64,000 nucleotides of DNA from Portulaca oleracea (GCA_029582165.1 CM055876.1:20016501-20080500), one strand, 5' to 3'. Positions 1 through 11,652 are shown, counted from the first letter of the stretch. The notes: generated from the letters alone by a model not told the origin. A program made the numbers and translations.

Positions 1-189
1 AGGTGAGTAGAAAGCGTTGGCGAGCTTCTCATTGCCCTGCAAGCAGGAGTTCGAGACATCCTTGGTGTATCGGTCGATCTCATCGTAGAAGTTCAGCATG
101 TGGGTTCCCAAGTACCCACCAGGAGGAATGGGTGTGTAGCGATGAAAGCACGGCGTGGGGTGCTGGTGACAGTGTGTGCGTTGTGCCAT
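1..189 (-). CDS. 5' end of internal ORF of a gypsy-type LTR element (partial)
   Basis: This open frame of 63 codons starts at an ATG at 189-187 and runs off the left edge of the window. It lies about 160 bp downstream of the primer-binding site at 347-371, on the same strand as the LTR at 376-3682, so it is the first coding frame of that element. Just upstream of the ATG the sense strand reads TTTGATTATGTAG, which resembles a 3' splice site. The visible part is rich in Gly, Pro and Tyr and contains the segment YDEIDRYTKDVSN. I do not recognise a gag domain in it, so gag is inferred from position only. It could also be an element-specific extra ORF. Confidence 0.4.
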   Translation of the reverse strand, partial: MAQRTHCHQHPTPCFHRYTPIPPGGYLGTHMLNFYDEIDRYTKDVSNSCLQGNEKLANAFYSP

Positions 190-346
190 CCTACATAATC
201 AAAACATATTAGCAACACTGAGAACATTATATTCATAACCACGCAACTTTAGAAAGCATGAATCCCTTTTTCCCATCCTACACTCATCGCTCCGAACTTA
301 GCTTCCTAGGGTCCATCTAAACCTAAAGGACTCTGAGGAGCTACTA

Positions 347-371
347 GGTCGCAACCTGCAGCTCGATACCA
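347..371 (-). other. Primer-binding site, initiator-Met tRNA type
   Basis: On the minus strand this begins TGGTATCGAGC and continues CAGGTTGCGACC. It matches the complement of the plant initiator tRNA-Met 3' end (usual form TGGTATCAGAGC followed by CAGGTTTCGATCC), with one missing A and a few substitutions. It lies about five bases from the end of the LTR at 376, which fixes the polarity of the element as minus. Confidence 0.7.
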
Positions 372-860
372 TTCCAGTAACGCCCCGGAAATTCAATTAT
401 AGAAAGTCAAAGTCAAACTAACGTTAACAGACAAAACTTAGCGGAAGACTTCAAATTTAGTTTGGGCGTCACTGCCGTATTCCCGAAGGAACACAAGGCG
501 AGAAAGGAAACCACAACTGTCTGCTAACGGTAACTACTAACAACTCAAAACAAAACTTTAAGACATCATAACGAAAACAAAATAAAAAAGATTCAAGGAC
601 TTCTAGACTCGTCGTCCTCACTTCTAATTCCCGTCCCCAGCATTCAGATCTTCACCTGAAAACAAAACATTTCAAAAAAATGAGGGGGAAATCTCAATAA
701 TGTCTACCCCTAACGTTTAAAACAGTTTAAGTTCATTTCAATTCATTTTGCGGAGGGGGAACAAGTCAAACCATTTCTCAAACCTTTGAACCCTTATCTG
801 TTTTCCTCAACCCATTCAATCCATATTTTAAGTCGCATGAGATCAAATCCAAAAGAACAT

Positions 861-1131
861 CGCCGCCAAAGGCATCATAACAACTATCCTATATCGGGAT
901 GCAACTCGATCTCCCGCACATAACCCATACAGCATCGATCCGATCTCGGTTATCACCCGCATGAATATTAGCCTCTCAAAGGCATCAAACAGTCGCCCAT
1001 CAAGGGCATCATAACCTCTATCCTATATCAGGGATGAAACCCTGATCTCCTGGCACATAACCCATACATGCATCGAATCCTGATCGCGGGGTTATCACCC
1101 GCATGAATATTAGCCTCTCAAAGGCATCAAA
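861..1131. repeat. Two-copy tandem repeat inside the LTR (about 130 bp each)
   Basis: The units lie at about 861-990 and 994-1131. Both contain GGCATCATAAC, TATCCTATATC, CACATAACCCATAC and a shared end GCATGAATATTAGCCTCTC. Small indels distinguish them. Confidence 0.8.
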
Positions 1132-2688
1132 ACAACAACCCGCTTTATGTTTCCACTTTGAATTACTAATTCATTATTCACACTCATCTCGCCACTCTCA
1201 AGTCAAACCCAACCCATATTATCAAAACCAATAATAAAACCGTTGATAAAAGACCATCCAATTTCCCAACTCAATAAAATCAAATCACAAACAAAAACAA
1301 TCAGTTATCCAAAGCAGATGGTCACATTTCCACAAAGTCCCCTTTTGGGATGCAATTCTCAAAACAGATTAGAAAACATTAAAATACATTTAAAGAGCAT
1401 CCCGGTGGGGATTAGAGCATAGACATTACCTGATATACTTCACAGCACAACAAAAAGAAGAACACACTTGAGCTCGCTAACGTCTCGCACTAACTCGGGC
1501 CTAGAATAAGAATAATTATCTAATCAAAACGCGTTCTAACGAAGTTAGTATTAACTATCAACTACCTAACCCATCCCCTAAGAACACTTAGGTTCCTATC
1601 ATTTATGGTTTACTCTTAACACATTCAAGGAACAAGTTCACACATAAAATTTACTCAAACATTTTCATAAATAAAAGCAAACAGAGGACAGATTATAACG
1701 TTCACATAAAACGGGTCACAACTCGACTTCCGGACATCCTATGGGTCTGGTTCTGGACTTTTCGGAAACCTCGGGATGTCTACTAAAATTTCCATGTTGA
1801 TGGCTAAGCCCAAATCAGTCCCGAAGGACTCTAAAAACACCCATCTTCGCAATTGGTCCAGTTCTGACAGGTTCTGGTAAAACGACTATAACTCAAGCTA
1901 TACAACTCAAAAGTCCGTTCCGAAAAATTCCTATGAAAGCTAACATCTAGCGAAACATCCACTCCAAAGGGTTCGATCAAAGAACAACAATACTAGTCGT
2001 GGTGACCCGATCTTTAGACACTAACAAAAAATGTCCCGATCCCGGTTCTCATTTAATTTTATAGTTTTCGGTTCTAACTTCCACCAATCGATCCCGGGGT
2101 CCTAATTAGGGCTTAGAACTGTAATTAAGATCCAAAGTAATTAACCTAATCCAACTAAGGTTCAAACATCAAACCTCCTATCATCAAAACTAAAATGTAA
2201 AACATAAAATCAACTTTAATATTTCCACCAACCCTAAAAGCATACATGAAATAATAATAACATTACCCTAAACATGAATTCTACAATATACTATTTCAAG
2301 ATCCAAAAATTACAACATGGATGATTATCAAATATGAACTTTCTTAATCAAGATTCAAGAAAGAACTTAAAGAACATGTGAATACTTAACTAACGATTCA
2401 AGAACTAATCTAGGTAATTAAACTTTTAATTCGTGCATACAATAATAGTGTCATCTAAAACCCTAACATGATTCTCATGAAAACAAAGCATCTCATATAG
2501 TCGAATATTACTAATTTCACTACAACTATTACAACCCTAATACACCAAATTAGAACATAAAATTACACATAATAATTTATACAAAAATTACAAATAAATA
2601 ACACAAGTACAATTAATCACAACAATAACTTAGCAAAATTTACACCCTAATTACCCAAATTACAAGATTAACCAAATCAAGAAATAAC

Positions 2689-2690
<2 letters not shown>

Positions 2691-2719
<29 letters not shown>
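2691..2719. repeat. (AAT)n microsatellite
   Basis: About nine AAT units lie inside the LTR. A second, slightly interrupted AAT run lies at 3366-3413. Confidence 0.9.
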
Positions 2720-3268
2720 TCAGAAAATAGGATCAAGAAGAATAGTTTGTTACAAAAATTAGGGTTTTACGTTAGAGGTGCTAGGGCAACGATTTCCGAC
2801 GAGTGTGGGCGGTCGGTCGAGGCGGCGGCGACAACGACGTGACTGGGCGGCAGCAGCGACCGGTGGTGCGTCGGGATGGTCGGAGATGGCGTTGGTGTCG
2901 ACGTCCGGCGGTGATGTCAGGTTGCTTCAATCGAATAAGAATAAAGAAGATTTAACCCAACCGGGCGCTGGTGGTCGGCGATGAGGTCAGCTGGGTGTGC
3001 GACGAGGCGCGGCGAGTGGCGCCAACGACGGCAACGCTGCTGGTGGTGGTAGCCATGTTTCAAAGAGAGGGAGAGAGTCAGATCGAGAGACAGAAAGAGA
3101 AGAGAAAGAGGGAGGGTCATGGGGTTTTCACGCGTGGTCCGAGGCGGCGCCCGGCCTCAGTGGCCGGTGCAGGTTCACGGCAGAGAGAGAGCAGGGAGAG
3201 GGGGTGAAGGCTAGGAAGAAAGAGAGAGGTGTAGGGTTAGGGTTTTGTTTAGGGTTTTGAGAGGAGAG

Positions 3269-3276
3269 CTTTTATA
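3269..3276 (-). promoter_or_regulatory. LTR TATA box
   Basis: The minus strand reads TTTAATATAAAAGCTC here. A CT-rich leader with ACCCTAA telo-box-like repeats and a GC-rich block (3260 down to 2760) follow downstream, as in the R-U5 region of many plant LTRs. Confidence 0.55.
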
Positions 3277-3375
3277 TTAAACACTTATAAGGCTCAATTA
3301 ATATTACTCTTAAACCTAATCCAACCCAATAAGAAAAATCTGATTTTTCTTTTCTAAAAACAACTAATAATAATA

Positions 3376-3419
<44 letters not shown>

Positions 3420-3836
3420 AATATTATTAATAGTAATCACATAGCAAATAATAACCACATAATTATTCATATACCCAATAATACTAGTAGTAAACCATTA
3501 TTAACTAGAGTAATACTAATCCCACGAAATTACCGATATATCCTTGTTAGTCTCTCAACGATCCTACGAGCTCAAGTGTCAGCAAAAATAAACACAAACG
3601 AATAATAAAATAAATAACGAAGTCAAACCTAATTTACTAATGACGTCACGGTCAACATCTTTGAAATTTTCGGGGTTTTACATTTTGTCACTTTGGTTGA
3701 CAGATATCCTGGTCAAGATACAGTGGTTCTGTTGAGTTTTCTTCCTTTTTCTTTTTCAATTTCTCCTCCAGTTTTTTTTTTTTTTTTTTGATTTGGTGAC
3801 CTTTTTGTTGACTATCCCCTTGTTTTTTTTTTTCCA

Positions 3837-4937
3837 GCCTTCTCTTTCGAGCTTTAAGAGGATGTGTCAGCTTTGTGCGTCGTACGGAAAACACCTGCGG
3901 GGTCGATTTTCCTCTTCGAGCCGTTATCGAGGATCCCCTAGTGATTCAGACTCCAGTCATAACGAGTTTCGATCTTCCGGCACTGATGAGTCTAGCTCTG
4001 AGTCATATTCTCAGGGAGGCGGTGGTGGTTCTGGGTCGCATTCTCAGGGAGGTGGTGGGGGTCATGGTGTAATTCCTCGTCATTCTAGTGCCGAACGTGG
4101 TCCTCCTCCTCGTTTTCCCGAACCTCCTCGCTCTTCGATCGGGGACTTTCGCAATTTTGAGCAGGGCGAATCCTCACGCCGCCGTGTCACCGCTGGCTAC
4201 CAACTTGGATCACAAGACGTCTCGATGATGTGCCTTTACAAGAGCGACTGCAATATACAAATATCTCGTAGAAGAGGCGGCGTTCCTACCAATCGTTCCC
4301 AGGATGGTAGACAACCCTCTGGGTCGAGTGGTCACGGGGGTCGCAGTTCATCTCATGGTCATTTATTTGGAGGAGGAGATCTCGGTGCCAGTCATAGTCG
4401 GTCCGTTGAACGACAGGACATCGAACTTTTGCAATATTCGGATCATTCGTCTTGGGGTCTCTCTGTTGGCCATACCAGTCATAGATCGAGCCATCATATC
4501 GAAGGCCGACGAGCCGCCAAATCCGGTGAGAGATCCGTCGGCGCTTCATCGCTCCCGAGCGACAGGTGGTAATCCTGTCCGATCTTGTGATACCGAAGTA
4601 CTTGGTTCCTGGCAGCTTTCAGGTACTGAGGTTATCGGCGGCTCAGGTGATACAGAGATGCTTGAGAGTCAGGGTGATACAGAGGTACTTAGGAGTTTTA
4701 GTTCTCCTCGGGACGTTCCCTCTTCATCCTAGTGGCCTCCTATGGGTCGTCATAGATCTGCTCAGGGCGGCTTGCCCCCTACTGCTCCAACTGGTAATGC
4801 CTTTGTGGATGCCTTATTTGGCGCTTCTGGTGATCCAACGTGGGGCGGACAATACCCCGAAGGTGGTCCCAGTGCTGGTCCTACTGGCTCAAGCTCTAGT
4901 CTTCATAGCTATCGCGGCTCCTCTCGCCTTCGTTGAT
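3837..4937 (+). pseudogene. Ser/Gly/His-rich open frame, unrecognised, broken
   Basis: A T-rich tract ending TTTTTTTTTCCAG (about 3825-3836) looks like a 3' splice site and is followed by an open frame with ATG at 3862. The product is low complexity: Ser/Asp stretches, two copies of a SxSQGGGGG-type repeat, His/Ser/Gly-rich segments, then GDTEVL-type repeats. The frame shifts near 4560 and meets a TAG at 4730-4732. It then continues in the same frame to a stop near 4937 (PTGNAFVDALFGASGDPTWG). It runs in the same direction as the plant-mobile-domain gene at 6083 and opposite to the Ogre pol genes. It could be the tail exon of a second antisense gene whose front lies beyond the insertion at 3682. 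I do not recognise a family. Confidence 0.4.
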
Positions 4938-5490
4938 GTAGGCTTGGTTGAGGATGCAAGATGAGAATTTACATATGTATTATGAGATTTTCTGCATGCA
5001 GTATGAGACTTTACGTATGTACGAGACTCCTATGTTTTATTATGATGTATGTACTAGACTTTGAGACCATGTATGCAAGGAGATTATTATGTACTTCTAT
5101 TTTATGACTCAAAATTTACATGCTAAAATGCAAATGCAAGGTGGTGCATGCAGCCCCCACTTCCCAAAAATAAAAAAATAACAAAAGAAAATAGAAAACT
5201 CTAAGTGTCGGGATATCAATTTTGTCATTAATTTCGGGACAGGTCAAAATGAAACTTCGGGAACCATCGCCTTCTTTTTTTTTGGAAAATGTGAAAGGAA
5301 AAAGGATGAAATAAAAAGCAAAGAAAATAAAATAGAATATAAAAAGGTGAAAGAAAAAAATAGGAAGAGAAGAAGAGAAAATGAGGCGAGAAAGAATAAA
5401 TAAATAGAAATATAAATGTCTAAGAGGATAAAGAAGAGAAGAGAATAGAAAATAAAGAAAATAAAGGAAAATGAATAAAATAAATAAAGA
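4938..5490. other. Non-coding stretch of the Ogre 3' region
   Basis: It contains repeated TATGAGACTTTACGTATGTA-like words (4965-5080) and then a purine-rich, weakly periodic sequence from 5270. I see no gene. Long frames on the minus strand here are only translations of the AG/CT bias. Confidence 0.6.
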
Positions 5491-5800
5491 AAATAAATGT
5501 AGAGGAAATAAAATAAATATGTGATAATAAAGAGAATAAAAGAAAAGGAAAGAAATAAGTAAAAATATGTGAGAATAAATAAAGGAAAGAAAATAAATGT
5601 AGAGGGTATAAAATAAATATGTGATAATAAAGAAAAGGAAAGAAAATAAATAAAAATATGTGAGAATAAATAAAGGAGAGGAAAAGGAAAGAAAATAAAT
5701 GTAGAGGGAACAAAATAAATATGTGATAATAAAGAGAAGAAAAGAAAAGGAAAGAAAATATGTAAAAAATAGATAAAAGATAAGAAAAGGAAATAAAAAA
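5491..5800. repeat. About 100-bp tandem repeat, purine-rich
   Basis: Three units start with AAATAAATGTAGAGG at 5491, 5591 and 5693 (periods 100 and 102 bp). Each contains AAAATAAATATGTGATAATAAAG. The block lies between the broken Ser/Gly-rich frame and the plant-mobile-domain gene. Confidence 0.75.
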
Positions 5801-6082
5801 AATAAAAAAAATTGGGCCTCTGATGCAAAGATGCCCGCAGTATCGCTGGTCGCTGTCCGATTCAGCTTCTGCTCGTGCCCCGAAAAAAAAAATTGCTGCC
5901 CCCTGCCTATAAATACCTGGCGGTATTGTCAACCTAAGCATGTCCAGTTCGGTGCCTAGGTTTTCGTGCCCATAAATCATTGTTCTGTCTAGCAATACCG
6001 CAGTATTGTAGGCGGTATCACGGCGAGAGGTCTTCTAAAATCGTCTACGCGCCGAAAAACGTGTCATTCTGCCTCGATTTTC

Positions 6083-7868
6083 GTGTCGTCATTCATGGCC
6101 TTCGAGAAGAAGCTATCGGCATGGTTGAGTGCTCTTTCTAAGAGTGAGAAAAAGGAACTCCAAAGGTACAATCTTTCCCTTTTTCTGAGCTTGAAACAAG
6201 TGGTTTTATTTCTAGACTTCCTCTACGCATGCATTGCACTGTGGGATCCTGTGATGCATGTTTTTCGCTTCGGGGAGGTTGAATTATGTCCTTTGGTTGA
6301 AGAATGGGACGCTTTGTTGGGTGTGGATTCTTTAGCTTGGCCTGCACTCCCCATCCCTCTTGACGATGCACCTTCAAAATTCCAAAATTTACTATGCCTG
6401 CCTTAAATAGTCTTAGGGAGTATCTTGATTGGTGGAAAGATACACTTGTTAGCCCTCTTAGAATATTTCCAATCACCTGAAACCTTGAGCCTCGGTCCCG
6501 AGATTAGGGTTAGGGCAGTGGCTTTATGCGTCCTAGGACAATTTCTTTTTCACCATGGAGGGTCGGGGTTCATCCCGGTGTGTTTGATTAATGTCCTGGA
6601 CGATATGAGAGACGGAAGAAATCCCACTCCTTTGGTACTAGGCGAAACCATCATGGGTCTGGATGAGCAAGACAAAACAGAGGCATGGCGCGGGAGTCCA
6701 CTTCTTCTCCAGGTAAAATTTTTTCTTTCTTTCTTTTTTTTTCAGAGTACTAAACAGGTTGTCATGCCTGCAGGTATTGTCGTCTGTCTCGGGGTTTCTC
6801 TGTTCTATTCTCGATGACGGTCCGCAGCCACCATGCGCCGCAGTATCGCCGTCATTCCCGGTTTCTGCTCGCTCGACAGACACGGTCCGGTAGGCTACAA
6901 TGCTCGCAGTATTGCAGTCCCCGGTTTCTCTCGTTTCGCCCGACAGACTCAGTCCGGTCAGCCACCATGCTCGCAGTATTGCGATCGCCCACCGACTTCG
7001 CCTAATCCGGAAAAACCTTTATCTTCTTTGTCTGACTTGGTTTGCTTTTATGCAGATTTGGCTAATGGAACACCTAAGGCAGATGGCTCCTCCATTGAAA
7101 ACAGTGGACCGGAAAGTTCATAGAATTCTTCACCGCAAACTTCACTTGGATGAGAAGGAGTCTATGGGCTCTTGGATTAAGTGCCTCAAGAAGAGTCGTC
7201 CTGTCGACTGGTGGATAGAGTGGTGGGGGCCCATCATTATGTTTGCCCACAGTATGGAACTTCCCACGTGAGATTGATTAGTCTCACCCATTGTACCTAT
7301 TACTTTCCTTTGAGGGTGATGCGCCAAATGGGGAGGAAGCAACTCATTCCCTTACTAGATGTACTCTCGTAAACTTCATGAGGTCACCGATGTGGTTGCG
7401 AAGGGTTGGGCTTCCTATTGGAGTCACATTCCTGCTATTCAAGCCCCCAAGGATAAGACACAGGTTGCCACTACGTATGTGACCAAAGCTTTTATCAAGT
7501 GGTTGACTGAGAAAGACCCTGAAGAGCGGAAGAAGCTAAGGGAAGAAGATGAGCAAGGGCAACTTTCGGTTTTTGACAGGCTTGGTTTTGAGTATAAGAG
7601 GTGGGATGCCATGCGAAAGAAGAAGAACGAGGAGGGCGCTGTGAGAAAGCCCCCAGCTCGGCGTATCACCCGAGAACCTGCCTTGCCTTCTTTTGTTATT
7701 AGAGAGCCTAGGTCTTCTCCTAAAAAAGTTGAACCCAAGCCTTCTGGGAAAGGAAAGGGAAAAGAGCCTCGAGTCTATAAGGAGAAGCCTAAGAAGAGAG
7801 AGCGTCCGCCTCCAAAGGACAAAGATGCTGGTCCTAGCAAGAGACCCGAGAAAGAGAAGAAAGATTGA
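6083..7868 (+). pseudogene. Plant mobile domain (PMD) gene antisense in the Ogre 3' region
   Basis: The frame from 6083 encodes a PMD-like (aminotransferase-like, PF10536-type) segment with the hallmark WDPVMHVFRFGEVELCPLVEEW, where family members have a DPxTHxFxFGxxExxPTxEE-like core. The domain continues in another frame (6425-6714). An apparent intron follows, with a donor GTAAAATT at 6714 and an acceptor TTATGCAG at 7055. It resumes with IWLMEHLRQM, YGTSHVRLISLTHCTYYFP and RVMRQMGR, and ends in a Lys/Arg/Pro-rich tail with a stop at 7866-7868. Frameshifts near 6395, 7265 and 7365 break it. Related antisense extra ORFs are known from Tat/Ogre elements. The protein's function is not established; a nuclear or transposition-related role is inference. 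Confidence 0.7.
6829..7003. repeat. 66-bp tandem repeat in the PMD intron
   Basis: Three units begin near 6829, 6895 and 6961. They share ATGCKCGCAGTATTGC-like starts followed by CCCGGTTTCT and CGACAGAC. They carry the same GTATTG/GTATCG word that forms palindromes in the Ogre LTR. Confidence 0.7.
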
Positions 7869-8129
7869 ATCTGCTTAAGCCAATAATTATTTTTAATTTG
7901 ATGCTGAATAAAGTTACAAGTGTGTTCTTGTAATCTTTTAGGACTATTATTATTATATTTGAATTTTGTTAGTGATTTATTTCTTAGGAGGAAACTAAAG
8001 CAATGTAACGAACTTTATTATTATTAATATGAAATATCAATAATATCTGAGAATTTTATTACATCGATTGCCTTCCAACAAAAAGAAAAAGAAAAAAATG
8101 ATATGGGTCGGACCCTCGCGGGTTTCCTA
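7869..8129. other. Spacer between the convergent PMD gene and pol
   Basis: The sequence is AT-rich with short A and ATT runs (7930-8100). No gene or clear terminator was found. Confidence 0.5.
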
Positions 8130-11100
8130 CGTATCTACCGGAGTAGAATCAGGCCTTCGTAGTTCACCTCTCCTTTTTATAAACATTACTAAGTTTCGGG
8201 TCGATCCAAAGGTCTTAGTTATGTCACTCAACACTCAAGCATAGAACTTTTTAGTTGATCTAAATTGGTTGTTGAGACAATTCCTCGCCTCGGAGTGATT
8301 AAGATTGCCGCCTCCCGGTAGTAAAGTCTTGATGACGTAAGGCCCCTTCCAATTCGGCTTGAATTTCTCTGGATCTTGAACCGGTGCTCATCTCCTTCAG
8401 ACCAAGTCTCCTTCTTTAAGATTTCTAGACTTTACCTTCTTGTTAAAAGCCCTTGAAATTCTATTCGTAAACTCGACATGATGCATGGCTCTCAACCTTC
8501 GCTCACAATCATGGTCAACTCTTCATACCGAAGTTCGCCCACTCGCTTCTGGGATTTGGCTTTCGCCACTATCCTCAAGGAAGGTATCGCTATCTCTACG
8601 GGTAATACTGCCTCCATCCCGTATACCAATGAGTATGGGTTGCTTGGCGGGCAGTGTGAATCGACATTCGATACCCCCATAAAGCAAAGGGTAGTTTATC
8701 AGGCCAGTCTTTATAAGTCACCGACATCTTTTCAATGATTCTTTTTAAAGACTTGTTGGCCGCTTCTACAGCGCCATTGGCTTGTGGCCTGTAAACCGAC
8801 GAGTGATGATGTTGGATCTTGTATTTCTCAAGCAATTCGGTGACTTCTTTCATGAAGTGTCTTCCATTATCACTTATTATTTCATGCGGTACTCCGTATC
8901 TACAGATGATGTTTTGCTGTATAAACTTGGCCACATGTTTAGAAGTGATTTTGGCATAAGATGTCGCTTCAACCCATTTTGTGAAGTAGTCAATAGCCAC
9001 TAACACAAACTCATAGCCCCCAGTGCCGGTAGGGGATATCTTTCCGATGATGTCTATTCCCCACATTGAGAAAGGCCACGGGGAAGTCAACGTAGTGAGG
9101 TAGGTTGGAGGTTGATGCTGCAAATTTGCATAGATTTGGCATTTGAGGCATTCCCTAACGAAAGCATGACAATCAGCTTCCATAGTGGTCCAGTAATAAC
9201 CAACTCTCTGAATTTTTTTGTTCAAGATCCTACCATTCATGTGTGGACCACATTCTCCATTGTGTATAGCCTCCATAATCTTCTCGGCTTCTTCTTTGTC
9301 GACACACAACAAAGTCAAGACAATACTAGTCTTTTTGTAGAGTCTATCCTGAATTATGCAGTACTGGGCTGCCATAAGCCGAATAGCTCTTTATGCTCTG
9401 GGTTCGAGTCTATCTGGGTATTCTCCTTTTGTCAGGTATATGTAAAGGTCATAATACCAACAGTCTGGGTTAACCCCGCACGTGTCTAAGGAGTATACAT
9501 ATGCCGGTTTATTTTTCCTTTGGACTATTATAGGCATTTCTCTTATTCTTGCCGGGATAGCAACCAATGATGATAGCTTGGCTAATGAATCGGCCAATTC
9601 ATTATCCTCTCGCTTGTGATACGTGAAGGTGATGTAATCGAATTTCTCAGAAAGTTTAGTTAAGCATGCTTGGTAGGCGGCCATATCTTCATCCCTTACT
9701 TTCCAATGATGGTTGGCCTGATTGATCACGAGGCTGGAGTCTCCAGAGACCCTTAACCTCTTGATATTCATTTCTGAGGCGGCCCGTATGCCTAGAATAC
9801 AAGCTTCGTATTCAGCAGCGTTGTTAGTGACCCCAAAGTCAAGTTTCACAGATATGGGTGTATGTGCTCCTTCGGATGAGATTAGGATAATGCCAGCTCC
9901 ACATCCCGTTTGGTTGGATGCTCCATCGAAGTGCATTTCCCATGTTTCGTCATCTGTATTGAAGACTTGTTCATCGGGAAATTCAAATTCTGCCGGGTGA
10001 GGTTCACTTGAAGGCGAATCAGCTAGGAAGTCTGACACAACCCTTCCCTTGATGGATTTTTGTGGTACATACTTGAGATTAAATTCAGAGAGCATCACCA
10101 TCCATCGGGCCACCCTACTGTTGACTATAGGTTGTTCCAAGACATATTTGACTGGGTTCTTTTCTGCTATGATATGCACCGTATGTGCAAGCACGTAGTG
10201 GCGAAGCTTCTTGGTAGCCCAAATGAGGGCTAGGGCCATTTTCTCTATTTCTGTATAGCGAGCCTCATACTCTAGGAACTTCTTACTCAGATAATAGATG
10301 GCCCTTTCTTGACCCTCCACTTTTTGAGCCAACATAGCCCCCATAGCTGTATCGGTAATGGTGAGGTATAGAAGTAGTGGTTCATTGGGTACGGGTGACA
10401 TTAACACAGGTGGATGTGTCAAGTACTCTTTGATCTTGTCAAAGGCATCTTAGCATTTTTCATCCCATTGTGGTTTCGTCCCCTTCTTCAACTGTTTGAA
10501 CAAAGGCTCGCATGTCATGGTTAGTTTCGAGATGAAACGACTTATGTACTGGACTCTTCCAAGGAACCCTCGAATTTCTTTTTCAGTCTTGGGCGGTTTG
10601 AGGTCTTGAATAGCCTTAATCTTGGCCGGGTCTACTTCAATACCTCGTGAACTTACCACAAAACCGAGTAATTTACCGGAAGTAACTCCAAAGGTACATT
10701 TTTGTGGATTTAACCTCACGTTGTACTTCCTTAGTCGAAGGAAAACTTTCTCCGGCAAGATATTCGCTCGCTTCTTTGATTTGACAATCATATCATCGAC
10801 ATATACTTCTACTTCATTATGCATCATGTCATATAGCAGGGTTGTAGCCGTTCTTTGGTAAGTAGCTCCGACATTCTTTAATCCGAACGACATTACTACA
10901 TAGTGGAAGTTTCCCCATGGTGTGGTGAAGTCAGTCTTTTCCATATCTTCTTCCGCCATCTTGATCTGATTATACCCTGAATATCCGTCTATGAAAGATA
11001 GTAACTCATGTCCACATGTGTTGTCTACCAGAATGTCGATGTGAGGTAGTGGAAAGTCATCCTTAGGACTTGCTTTGTTCAAGTCTCTATAGTCGACGCA

Positions 11101-11537
11101 CATTCTCACCCTTCCATCTTTCTTGGGTACAGGAACAATGTTAGCTAACCATCACAGACTCAATTACTTTGATAAAACCCGCTTGTTGCTGTTTTACTAC
11201 TTCTGCTAAAATTTTTCGCGACCATTCGGGTTTCATCCTTCTAGGTCTTTGCTTGACTGGTTTGGCATCAGGATATAAGGGGAGTGAATGTTCGGCTATC
11301 TCTCGGTCGATCCCTGGCATGTCCTCGTAGGACCATGCAAACACATCAATGAACTCTTTGAGCAGCTCGGTGTACTCAGCTTGTTCCTCCAATGTTAGAG
11401 ATTTTCCGAGCTTCAACTCCCGAGGGTTTTCTAAGGTTCCTACGTTAATGCTTATTGTTTCCTCCGTTATGGCTGTATGATTTTCATGTTCCTCGACAGC
11501 TTTTATTAATTCTTTTGAGTCCATTAATTTAGCATCA
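8130..11537 (-). pseudogene. Ogre pol: RT - RNase H - second RNase H - integrase
   Basis: This is the exon after the predicted intron. The N-terminal linker (11537-11150) leads by a frameshift near 11150 into reverse transcriptase, with YVDD at about 10803-10792. A TAA at 10452-10450 replaces the expected Gln codon. A gypsy RNase H follows, and then a second RNase H (WEMHFDGASNQTGCGAG, NNAAEYEAC), the double-RNase-H signature of Tat elements. A TAA at 9393-9391 precedes integrase. Integrase keeps an H-X6-H-X30-C-X2-C zinc site and the triad at Asp 9054, Asp 8871 and Glu 8766 (34 residues between the last two). A frameshift near 8640 leads to the C-terminal part (SLVYGMEAVLPVE), which continues with further breaks to about 8130. 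Confidence 0.9.
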
Positions 11538-11652
11538 CTATTGGCAAAAACAGTTCAGGGAAGAGGGAGAAAGGAATCAGGATAAGCAAACAAACAACCA
11601 TTTTATTGAATTAGGGAAAACGAGTACATTAAAAACAAATTCTAAGACTTAC
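11538..11652 (-). other. Predicted 115-bp intron between protease and RT
   Basis: The donor is GTAAGT at 11652-11647 and the acceptor is TTTTTGCCAATAG ending at 11538, preceded by a pyrimidine-rich tract (TCCTTTCTCCCTCTTCC). Unspliced, the upstream frame ends at a TAA (11651-11649) that overlaps the donor. Splicing removes that stop and puts the protease frame in phase with the RT linker. An intron at this point is a known Ogre feature; the exact sites are my reading. Confidence 0.8.

Larger units (their letters stand above)
376..3682 (-). mobile_element. Long LTR (5' LTR) of a Ty3/gypsy retrotransposon
   Basis: On the minus strand the LTR starts TGTAAAACCCCGAAAATTTC and ends with CCGGGGCGTTAC next to the Met-type PBS. 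The ends are short inverted repeats built on ACCCCG/CGGGGCGTTA. The length of about 3.3 kb, the terminal motif and the Met PBS fit Del/Tekay-type plant gypsy LTRs; that lineage call is an inference. The LTR holds a two-copy tandem repeat (861-1131), two (AAT)n runs and a GC-rich transcribed-leader-like block (2760-3260). A TATA box lies at 3269-3276. The base after 3682 belongs to the interrupted Ogre element. The other LTR is outside the window, so the target duplication cannot be tested. Confidence 0.75.

Noticed and set aside
3225..3262. Telomere-like AGGGTTT repeats
   Set aside because: Only three or four degenerate units lie next to an LTR TATA box. Such telo-box words are common in plant leaders, so no interstitial telomere is claimed.
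5244..5995. Long minus-strand frames rich in Phe, Ile, Leu and Tyr
   Set aside because: They are translations of the purine-rich, tandemly repeated tract. There is no domain and the composition is explained by A/G bias.
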